This document shows positions 11,367 to 23,844 of a stretch of DNA of 64,000 bases, piece after piece. Made by a program: the position numbers and the translations under genes. The stretch is taken from NCBI GenBank assembly GCA_943737045.1, contig CALSFV010000008.1, positions 1,116,001 through 1,180,000 of the forward strand, read 5' to 3'. This DNA comes from Parapristionchus giblindavisi (taxonomy: Eukaryota > Nematoda > Chromadorea > Rhabditida > Diplogasteridae). Each line of letters opens with the position of its first letter. Within the stretch, counting starts at the first letter, position 1. A model generated the notes under the pieces. The model saw only the letters and a list, made by a program, of their open reading frames with translations. It did no database searches and had not been told where the DNA came from.

Positions 11367-14300
11367 ATGGTGCGTTGGGCAGTGATCTGCCTGGCATTGG
11401 TCGTAGCCTTGGCAGCGGCTGGACCGCAAAAGTCCGTGATAACTTCTCTGGCGGCACGATGGTCTGCCACGTCACTCGTGGCTGAAGCGAGGTAGATTTT
11501 TAAAATGCTTTTTCATAGTTATTGTTTTGTTTTCAATTCATTTCAATGCTTTTCTACTGATTATATTAGTCAACAGTCTTTTCTTTTCAAACTATTTCTT
11601 TGTTCTGTGATGATTGATTGAGTGAAGTTCTTTTTTTTATATTTTGTGGAACATGTTTAACGATTTTAGTGAGTTTATCGGACGTGAGAGCAACGCCAGC
11701 TACTGGAAATATGTGGCGAATGTCGCTGAAGCGGTCGGCACCGAGAAATGGGATACTCGTATGAGCTATCTTCTTTTAATTCTCAAACATTTGTTCAGCA
11801 GCTAATCAATCAATAATATGCTCATCACTTGATAATCTACAGTAACACCGGAGAAGCGGTACGATATCGCGATCAAGGCGGCCACACCGATGCTGTCCAC
11901 CTCGGCCATCGATCTACTCAAGTTCTCACTGTCCATCAGAGCCATGTCACCGGCCGTCCAACTCTTCCAGCAGGTAATCAATTAATAATCGATCTAGAAG
12001 ATCATAGTGTTCTCGCTACTTTGAATGCTAGAACAACAGCGCATTGAATAAACCGTCTTTTCTGAAATATTCTCTGGACTTTATCACATAAAAATGTTTG
12101 AGAGAGAATGAATACGAAGTTATGAATTGTGTTTATTGTTACTCCACTTCAAACACCATTCATGTTTTCTCCACTATCATTATAGAAATGTGAACAAGAA
12201 TGTTGGTAAAAGTATCTCTCCATTTAAAATTTTGTGTCAGTAAATTAACAGAATGAACAGTGAGTAGTTCCCATTTAGAGTGATTCATGCAGATCTTTGT
12301 TCTTTAAATAAAATCTTGAACGTATTGACTTTCCATCATAGGTGGGCGCGTTAAAACGAATATTTTTGCGCACAGCCTTGCCTTCTCATCGGGGCCATGC
12401 GCATAGCCTTGTCTCGCAAAATTTGGGAAATTTCCAGTCGAATTTGCCCAAAAATGGTCTTGCGCACAGCCTTACCTTACATTTCCCCGGTTTGCGCACA
12501 GCCTTTCCCCCAACGTGGTCACCTATGCTCGTTCGCGCCTCGAGTTGTTCATTTGATTGCTACCATGGTTACCATACTCTCTAATTGCTCTGATATGTTA
12601 TGAACAGTAGCACACGTAATAATAATAATAATTGCAAATTTATTACTTAAATCTAATGAATAAACTTAGGTGGGTGAGGAATACTCGTCGGTCAAATGCG
12701 ATGCGTTCTTCGATGTGCACGGCGTTACCGGCTGCACGGTTTCCGAGCTGGACGCGGCTGTTGAGAAAGCCGATAAGAGGTACGGTAGAGGGGTACTGTA
12801 TCGATTGATATCTGGTTACTGTATTATACTATTGATCGATTGGTGATATAATAGAACATCGGCAGTGTTGTACATGCTATTGAATGTAAAAAGGTAGAGG
12901 TAAAGGAGCAACCCGTTATTAAGGGCACTCGAAGTCCTGTGGATGAACACTGCTAGGCCACCGATAATTCTATTCTATTCTATTGAATTATCACTGGCCT
13001 AGCAGTGATCACCCGCAGTGAATTTCTATTGAAGATAGTAAATATATTGGAATAAAAACCTAGATGGTTGTAACGATAACTGGATCGATATTGATTCTGT
13101 CATTGTTACAGTAAGTCAGTCCAACTGCTCTCAGTCGACCACGTCCTCTCCTTCGCCTCTGCCGAAAACGAGAAGCCTCTCACAATCATTGTCTATGGAG
13201 AATTGGGTATGACTTTTAATCTAACCAGTGAAACTTGAAATCAACATGTTTTGTATTTAACATCTATTACAAAGAGACGTGTTTTAAAACTAATCACACA
13301 CAGAAAGTTGTAGTGCAATCTTCAGATTAAGTCCTACTCTGTTTACCCAATCATTCATTTTAAATGCACGCCGAGAGTTAATATGAAACTCCGTTCGGGC
13401 AACACTCTCATAGACACGAAATCGGGAGAGCACTGCACGAGCAGAGAGTAAAAATAGCTCACGCTGTACCTTTAATATGAACTTTTGTTCACAGGTTCAC
13501 CATCATGGCAATCGCTCCACGCTTCAGCCAAGTCGACCGCCCGTCAGGAAAAGGGCGTCTACGCACATCGCCATTTCACTAGAGTAGGTTGAATATTGAT
13601 CGATTACTATTTATTTATTTATTTATTCCATAAAATATATGTTCATAAATAGAATACTAGCAGCGATGTATTGTTTTTTTCAAAGAATATTATCGTAGAC
13701 GTTTATTATCTTGTCAGCCTCCTTTGCAAGACATTATATCGCTGTGTAAATAATTATCGACAGTAGATCATTATCGATTTGTATTTCGTATTATTGATTT
13801 ATTGATTGAAGCGCGTTGTCGATGAGAAGGTCGCCCTTTCGGGATACGGTGTCGAATTGGCTATTAAGAACACGGAATACAAGGTATATTGATTGATTTG
13901 CATTATTTATTGATTGGTTTACCTTATTTATTAATTGATTTATATCTACCTTGATCTTGTAAAATATTGTTATAATATTTATTTGTTTCCCCGTCCTGTA
14001 GGAAAGGTGCTTTTAGTAGATATATCACGGAATGAATAACGAAGATCCTACCTGTGCAATTTATTTTCATTTCACTCATATTTTTTACTTATTGAACCAT
14101 ATTTGTGGTATTTAAATTCTAAAGCATGTGTCGTTGTAGGCTGAGGACGACTCGAACAAGAAGGATGAGGGGCCACAAGAGGACGAGGAGGATCTTCATG
14201 GATTCAATATCAAACTACTCAAGTGCGTTATCGGCGCTAATTAAATGAAATGGGTTTAAGTCCGAAATTACCTCTGCCTAAAGCCGGGATCCTCTGTCTA

Positions 14301-17300
14301 TGAAAAAAAGGCTAAAAAAACGAGCTGATTTGAAACTCTGCCAATGCTCTCTCACTTTCTTTGTCTTCGAGAGAGTGTTACCAGAGCAGTGAGATTAGCT
14401 CGGGGTATTCCCTTATTAGTGTACTTTTGTTATCGGAAGAAGCGCCAGGTTTTGTAGCACACTCTCAAATCAGTAGCAGTATTGTTTCAATGTCATTTTT
14501 GAATCGATTTTTAAATGATTTAAAACGAAAAAAACTTATTGTCTCTTTCATCCTGTTGAAGTCTTGTTTCATTGGCCTTTCAATATGCGTATTTTGCTGT
14601 GATTTTTGATGTGTCAGGGAGTTCCTTAATTATAAATATGTTAATGTTTCTGAGTATTCGATAGCCACTATCTCCTCTTTATAACCTATATTTCATTCGC
14701 ATGCAGCTCTTTTCATGCAGGAGTTATCACTGGATTATCAGTGATCTCCAGTCTGGACTTCGTGTGCCTTGAATAGCGAGGAATTACCTTTCCATTTGGT
14801 AATTTCACTGCGAAATTTGGTTGATTATTTTCTTCTGATTGAGAATTGAAATATTCCTAAACTGTGCAAGTGAAGAATCAGTCATGATACATGCATTCAC
14901 CTAGCTTTCTGTCTTCATTTTTTAGTATTTTCTTCGGTTTTATTAGTTCTTAGTTCTTATTTTTTAGTATTTTCAATTTTATGTACTATATGAGGACAGA
15001 AAGGCGATGAAGGGAACATGGAGAATTAATATATTATTTATAAGTATTCATGAAATATATAATGATGATGAAAATGAATATTTGATAATAATAACGAAAA
15101 TGATAATTGTGGTTTTATGGAGTGGTGGGAAAATTGTATTGTCATGTAGTAATACTAGATAAATTCAACCGTAGATACTATAATAGTATATACGGTTGAA
15201 TTTATCTACTCACTCGCTTCTTTTCTTTTCGTTAGTTTTGAGTACTTCTCCACATTATCCCCATTTGCAGACAACTCCATCCATCCGAGGCTGAATCGCT
15301 CTCCTCCCTCCGCATGCATCTCAAAGAGATCGAGGAGCTCACTCCCCTCAAGCAATGGCAGGTCCAGAATCTCGCCTACCAGGCTGCCCAGACGGTAAGT
15401 CAATTGGGTTACGGTAATGAGGGGTACTGTAGGAAAGCGATGAATAACTGTAGATTATGATATAAGTGATGTCTGGAGGGGCTGCGATAGCACTGTTTTC
15501 TTTGGAAATCTAGATTATGGTAATGGGTGAATAATCAATAATTGTTTGCCAGATCGTTGACGCGGAGGCGCCTGAGGCTATCGGAGTGCTCAAGGAGCTA
15601 TCGCAGAACTTCCCTTTTCACGCGAGGTACGGTAGCTCATACTGTATTCCGTTGATTATTGATTTATTCTTTGGTTTTGCGTTGCTGACGGAAATTATTA
15701 TCAGCTTTAAGTAGATTAATATATTTAAATACCATTCATCTTCTTTGCAGATAATAATACGATCAATTGCAGATCTCTATCATCGGAACGCGTTGACGAC
15801 GCCATGAAGGCGGAGATCGAGTCCAATCAGGGTGCACTCTCGGAGATTGGCATCGAATCTGGTTAGTTGCCAATCGATAATTGAGAATATTGATTGATCT
15901 ATCAATCGCTAATCATTTAATTAATCGATAATCAACAGGTTCTTTAGTAGTAATTGTCTAGGAGCAAATCGATAACTCATGAAACTGATATTAAGATAAA
16001 TTGGTAATAAAATATTAAAATAAATATCGATAGGCTCAACCTCGCTGTACGTGAACGGTATTTCGATGGATGTGGATTCGCTCGATCTCTTCCAACTACT
16101 CGATACACTCAAGCAGGAGGAGAAGCTGGCGAGTGGCTTCTACGATATGGGCGTGAAGGTATGCTCTGGTTTTGTAGATGTGCTGAAACGTGAATTCGCC
16201 TGGTTCGAGAATATGCTCGAGTGTTGGCCTCCCCCCTAGAGGCAACCCGGATTACTATTGTTATATTTTTGGTTGTATACAATCCAACGGTGCGTAGTAA
16301 CATTTTTATTGTGTAATTGACGGAGGATAGAGTGTGAGTGAAACACGGATCTGATTGTTTTCAAAATATCTAGAAAAGGAAAAAAATGTAAAACTAAATA
16401 AAGATTATTGCAGTCTGACTACCTGTCAATGCTCTCGGAGATGGAATTGACGGATGAGAAATCGAGCTACGCTGTCGATTATCGATTGGCTGATCCTATT
16501 GTGAGTGTTTCAGTCACCGTAGTATTGATGTACGCGTGTGCCAATATCATTATTATATAAATAGTGAAAAAAAAGAAAGGGAGAGACTAAAAATGGGTTG
16601 TGTGAGAAACATTTTTTAAATAAGTTATAATAAATCTGAAACGATGTTCTGTCTAGCCTAGTTGTTTAGTGTTTCAACCATTTGAGTAATAGAGTAATGT
16701 TTATTCCTGCCAATTCGTCCTGATCGTTGTTTTCGAATTTATTAAACTTTAAATTTTTTTTATTTATTTGTAAATTAACAGTTCATCAGCAACCTTGAAT
16801 ATTATTTGAAGTAGTATATTTTTAGATAATTAAATCTCTAAATTTAGTATTTATTTATTTGTAAATTTGCAGTTCATCAACAACCTGGATCAGGACAAGA
16901 AGTACAAGCAGTGGGGCAACTCGGTGCGTCTCATGCTCCAGCCATACTACCCGGGAATGATCCGACCCATTGCAAGGAATCTATTCACTCTGGTACGGTT
17001 CTTATGCTCTCTTCAAAAGTTGCGAAAGTAAGAGAGGAGCAGAACCTTGTTTTCTCGCATTTTTTTTCTGTTCAAAGATGGTTTATAATGATTAAATTGA
17101 TAGATGAAGAAAATTTAATCTGCAAAAATTGAATTTGGTCTTTTGGGAAATTGGATTTGTTCCACCCTTTTGTATCTTCGTCACTTGCAACACTCCACAA
17201 ACAGTTTGCTATCGTATAATGTTTATTTATTTATTAAATTAAATTAATTACATTGCATTGGAGGTGCTCGTAGTGAATCCGACCGACGCGACCTCTCGTG

Positions 17301-20300
17301 ATCTCATATCCTCCGTCTACATGTTCTACAAGCATGATGTGCCGCTAAGGTAGGCTTTGGCCTGGTGATTGGGCTTATGTTGAACCACACTTTTGATACT
17401 TGTCACAATTTTCGCAGAGTTTTAATGTCAGAATGGCCGCCCAACTATTCAAACACTTCCCTGAAAAGGGCTTGGCAGATTTCAGTTTCGTGTGTATCTA
17501 GTTAATTCTTTAAAGTGCCAATAATTAGTTTTTGCGGAAGTTCCATTCATAGGTCGAATAGCTAGGTTATCGGTTTTCAAAATGCGGTCAGGCTTTTCGA
17601 TTTTTGGCAAATTTGGCTCAAAATGCGGTCAGGCTTTTCGATTTTTCTGAAATTTTGGCTTAAAATGCGGTCAGGTTTTACGATTTTTTTGGAAATTTTG
17701 GCTCAAAATGCGGTCAGGCTTGGTGCTTTGTAACATACTTTTCGACCTATGGTTCCATTACATAATTTCATAATAATTAAAAATTCATAATCTCCATTCC
17801 ATTGGTTTCATTTTCCCAGAATCGGTCTCGTATTCGCGGTCACCGATGACCCGGCTATCTCGGGACGCAACGATGCTGGTGTCGCCGCCCTCAACCTCTT
17901 CAACTATGTTAGAGCGAACGCCGATGGAGCGCAGGCACTGCACGCGCTTGTCAAGGTACGGTAGCGGATGCTGACATTACGGTAGTCCACTTCGTTAAAC
18001 TACTTCAGAACACGGAACCAGTATAAAAGTCTAGTGTAAAATGCCCTTTCATTCGTGTTTATTTCATTTTTTCGTATCCTTTGGGACTGGTCCAGTGTTC
18101 TGGCCCCGTTGTGCTACTACTTGAAATCGATTAGTTTCGTTTGTGGAAACCGTGCCTTTACTATCTTTGTTCTTGAAATACCGCTGCGTCTACGTTTGAA
18201 CTGTTGATGGTTATTTAATGTTTTAATGAAACAAGCTTTTATTTCAGGTTTTCAGCCAATCGGGAGCCGATTTCTCGACAGATTCAGTCAAGAAGTTCTT
18301 CAAGTCGACCTTCTCTGATGATTACGACGAGGTCTTCGGACCCGACAGCGAATATGGCGCCGGACGATCGGTTAGACTCTCGCGCCAAAATGCGGATTTG
18401 AATTTTTGAAAAAGAAAAGATTTTGGCGCCAAATTGCGGTATTTCAGGCGGGCCGCGAGTTCCTCGCCAAGACTGCGATCGGAGATGCGCCCAAGGTGTT
18501 GCTCAATGGATACCTGCTCGAGGACTCGGGGGTACGGTAGCGAGATGGATCAATAATTATAGATCAAAGATCACTGACCAGATATTAAGGGTCAATAATT
18601 AGAGATCAAAGATCGAAGATCAGTGTCTACAAATCATAGATCAATAATTAGAGATCAAAGATCAACGACTAAAGATCAAAGATCAATGTTTCCTCCTCTG
18701 CAGATCAAGGCGGACAAGTTTGAGGAGACGGTCATGATGGAGGTTATGAAGATCACGCCGAAGATTCAACGCGCGGTCATGAACGGAAAACTGACTGATA
18801 AGGGTGAGGAATGAGGGTTACGGTAGTTCGAATGGTACTGTATATTGTATTGGATTATGATAGCCTTTTTGCGTTTGGGTGAGGGTTTTGTGTTGATCTT
18901 TGGTAGTGACGATTTTCCCCGCATAATGAGCAATAATTTTAATTGTCTACACTGTACATAGAGATGTTGAATTGAAATAATTCCTTCTGCAGCCAACGTC
19001 GCGACATTCCTGCTAGAGCACGGCGGCGATGTCATGCCAAGGTATATCGATTGATTTTTATTTAGAATATTGATTAATATTGATTGATTGATTTAAATTA
19101 ATCTAATTGCAGACTGAACAAGCGTATCCTGGACGCGCCTGCTGCCAAGCGATTCGTAGATCTCACGGATATGACAGGTTATTAATTGATTTATTGATTG
19201 ATTTATCGATCGATTTGGTACTCTAGAATAGAGTGTAATAGAACATTTCTGTGGTAGTCTGTTCTGGGATTTTATGCAAACTTGTTTGTTTGTCATCGTT
19301 GATTAAACAATCAATAACCCTCTTGCAGCCTGCACCGCGAAGACTCCGTCCGAGTTTGCGCGTCTGAGCGACAACCGCAAGTCCGCGTGTGTCGCGGAGC
19401 GCATGCGCTACGTGCAACGCGGAGAGGAGGACGCGGCCACGCGGCCAGTCACTATTTGGGTAAGTGATTTGGGATGTATTCATGCTCTTTAAAAAAATTG
19501 ATCATTTACGATTAGAAAGCAGCCGAGAGTGGATTTATTATTTAAAAAAAGAGTGAAGCGGGTGATATAAATATGATACCATAGACGTAAGAGAAGTTTA
19601 ATATGGTGTAAGACGCGAAAAGAGAAGTGAAAGGTGCTTTAACGAGCGTGTGTTGAGCAATTGTGTTGTTGTGGCAAGAGTTATGGTCCTTTCGAACGAC
19701 CGCTCTTCTAGTGGCGCCTCACTCTGATTGCTTCTAATACTCGTCATCACTGCTAAATATAGTGATGACGTGTACCTTTTGTGCCTACTATCCAAATTCA
19801 GCCTTCCTTTAGAAATGCAAAACTACGGCTGTGAACTGACATTGTCCGTTATCCCGTGGGATAGACCCACCCGCAAAGTTTTGAAAAAGTAGGATAGCCG
19901 CCCGCAGAATTTCGAAAAATATCGACTTGCAAAAATTATTGATTAATCATGTCCAAGAAATTTGAAGGAAAGAGTATGGTACATAGGTGGGCACGCTGGG
20001 GGAAAGGCTGTGCGCAAACCGGGGAAGGGTAAGGCAAGGCTGTGCGCATGGCTATTTTGTGACGAATTCGACTGGAAATTGTCCGATTTTCGCGAGGCAA
20101 GGCTATGCGCAAGTCCCCGATGGAAAGGCAAGGCTGTGCGCAAAAAATATTCGTTTTCAAGCGCCCACCTATGGTATGGTAGCAAATTGAAAAAAGGAGT
20201 ACGAATATGAGAAGAGTGGACAATAAGAAAGAAGAAAATTATAGTGGGTAAATATTGTTTGTAGAGGTGTATTTTCTGTCATGATTATCGCGTACAATAC

Positions 20301-23300
20301 CAGCTGTATTAACTTGACATTTTTCTTTACCGCTTAACGAATGTTTATGAAGCGCGAATGCGAGTGGTTTAAAATGGAATTTGAAAGTTTGTTTTAAGCC
20401 GATTTCGATGGTGTAAAAAGATGTTTTCACTTTGTAGCAATCCGTTTGTTTACAATCTGTATTGATATTATTATAGTTAATTAAATATTTTTATAATAAT
20501 AATAAATATTATCATTCCAGGTTGCCGCCGATCTCGAGACGCCAGAGGGCCGCGAGACGCTGTACGGCGCCCTCAAGCACACTAAACACAGTAACAGAGC
20601 AAGAGTGAGTGGGGTATACGGTATTCGTGGGGTCGGAAATTATTGATTTATTGTTTCTTTCTATTTGTTGTTTACAATTGTCCAGATTCTTCACAAGCAG
20701 TTGATTGCGTGTTTCGTCATTTGCTTATTCAGTGGTTGTTTCCTGTTTGCAATGATTATTTTGTTGGATACCCCTTTCATAGAACAAAACACCATTGCAC
20801 ATTGTTAGCTAACCTATGTACTCAAAAAATTTACTTTTAAAGTGCATACAAACCTATACTTGTGCATCCGTTAAAGATGGAGGCCCTCGAATGTTGATGC
20901 AAATGCATAGCATTCTATTATGCAAGGGACAAGTTATATGCAAGAAATTAGCACGACCGTTCATCAATCCCGTAGCGCAGTGGTAAAAGTGCTCACTAGT
21001 AAGCGTAACGTCACGGGTTCGAAACCTATTGCTGAACTTTCCTATTTTCAAAATTTCGCACCTTTGCCTGTACATCAAGCATGAATTCATTCATGATTCT
21101 AGCGATCAATAAGCTAAATTAGCATAAACTAATTTATGTAAGGTATGCAGAATTACTTTTGCTATCTTTCTGTCTTCACAGTTTGTTCACGAAAATATTG
21201 CCCGGACACCACCTTTAATATTATTAATTTAATAATATCTGTAACATATTACGAATTTTCCTTTTCTCGCTATGATAGAATTAAATAATAATAATAATAA
21301 TAATAATAATATCAGGTGGGTCTCCTGCTCAATCCGGCCGATGCCACCAAGGCATGCAAGTCGTCGTCCATCTCGTTCCTCGTCCACTCTGCCCTGCGCA
21401 CACTCCCCGTCGAGAAGTCCAAGCTGTTCGTGCCCAAACTGCTCAAGGTACGGTAGTACTCTTTTTTGCAACAAAGTAATAGACACATGGTTTTACTCTC
21501 CTTACTTTGTGCATTGTACTCCTTATTTTGTTTATACATATGATTTTTGATAATAAATTGTCACTGCTTATAAATTAATATAATTAATATTGCACGGATG
21601 TACCTTACTTGATCATGTCTCCAATGAGCGGCTACGAGATTCTACTAGAGTGCGGGATTTTGCCCGCACTGCTCAGATGAGGAAATGGTCTTGGTTACAC
21701 AAGATTGCGAAGGACAACTGCTGGAAGTGGAGCCGATCTGTAATCGAATGGTTCCCACGAAGGAAAAGAAGAAAGGGCAGGTCTATCACGCGATGGAGCG
21801 ATTCCTTCCGCAACGCAATCGGTGTCAACTTTCTCAGCGAGGCGAGGAGTAAGAAGTGGAGCGCTATGCATATCAGAGCTCTCATCCCTTGACCTCTAGA
21901 TAAATGTGTTCAAATCGTAAATCGTAAAATCGCTTATAAATGACACTCATTAATTCTACTTGTACATCTATTAATACAAATTAAAGAATAATTAATATCA
22001 TCATTTTCAATTTAATTGAAGACTGTGTAAAAATTATTTATTTATGCATTTATTATTATTATTATTAATATGTCTTTAATTCAGGAAGAGAACGTTGCGG
22101 GTCTGGAGTCGGGGTCGATCACACTCGAGTCGCTCTCCGTGCAGGGCATGGACGTAGCCGGGTTCCTCAAGGAGAAGGCCCTCTTCGATTGTGAGAGGAT
22201 CAAGATGGAGTCGAGGTAGGATTGTGTCAAGTCATATATCTGACATAGTTAATGATCCAATGGACACTTTTAATAATAACAGTACACATTTGAACAGCTT
22301 GTTAAACGGGAATAACACAGTACTCGTAGTTCTATGTATGCGTAATATATCTTTAGATATTTGAGTCATTAATTGTTAGTGACTCTAGTATTATCAGCTG
22401 TGTATTTTACATTTACTATGTATAATATTTATGTTTGTTGACCGTTTGGTACGAAATCGATCTCAAGAATATCTACATTTTTTCCAGAAAATCTTTATTA
22501 GGTTTAACTGAATTCTGAAGGATTACCGCTAACCTAGCACTTTCCTGTTTCTGCTTCGCTGTATTGTGAAGCATCTAGCCAGATTTCCCGATAGCATTAA
22601 CTCGTGAATCTTCTGAAATGTTCTTCTGCTGTTTTCCTCTCATAATCACTGCGATCATTCCAGCTACATTCGTGACGTCATCGGTGTGGCCGCGGGCGTC
22701 CGCGTCCTCATCGCCAACGGATTGGTCGTGGGACCACTGGACGCGGACGAACGTCTGACCGATGAGGACATTGGCCTGCTGGAGAAGCTGCTGATTGCAC
22801 GAGGAGCACAGGTATATACGGTAGTTATTGATTGATTGTGGAGCACAGGTATACGGTAGTTTTTGATTGATTGTGGAGCACGGGTATACGGTAGCTATTG
22901 ATCGATTGTGATTGACTACTTAAGTTGATCGTATAGAACAACATTCTGAATCATTAACATGCGATAATGACCGCTCATTACTGATATTCTTTAATTGTCA
23001 AAATGTCATTACCATTATCATTGTCGTGGTCGAAATATCTTTGGCAATGTCTCTCGCCTCAAACAGTGGCTATTTGTCTCTTCCATTAACGATCATATAG
23101 GGGTCTAATATTTATAAAATTCGAAAATACAACGTAATATCGTATACATATACTTAATATAAATATTATTGTTATTTGCAGACAATCGCGAAGCAGGTGG
23201 ACGAGAAGTGGAAGGTGCAACGACGTCACGGCAAGGCTTCTGATGCCGTGAGTTGTGGGAGGGGGTACTGTAGATTACTGTAGATATCAGCAACTATGAT

Positions 23301-23796
23301 ATAAGTACTGTACGTCAGATAGATTACTGTATCTCCTTTAGGTTCTCCGTGCGTCATCACTGATTGGCAAGTACGCGGCGGCCCGCAAGCGTACCTTTAT
23401 CACTCTGGCGAAGGAGAAACACAGGTGACGATTTGTTGAATGAGGAGTTAAAGTTTGGCTCAGTAGCGCTATTGCGCGTTGGATAGCTTATACGATTCAG
23501 CACAATAGTCTTCCTAACTTGGTTCAATAATTTGTCACGATAGGCTTAGACGAAGCAGTCTATTATTGTCCTCGCTTGTTTGTGATTCATGATTATTTTT
23601 TGGGCTGCCCATCTTTACAATTAGGTCTCAGTGGGGTTCTCCCACGTATCTTGTTTAGAAAGATGTTGTAAAACCTGATAGTCGCTGGTTATGCTGCCTC
23701 AACTTTTTATCTTTTGGACACTTTCTTTACTATCTAGGGCCGAGGTGTTGTTGCCAGTACGTACTTAAATGACAGTAAATCGATATTTGATTGTCC

Positions 23797-23844
<48 letters not shown>

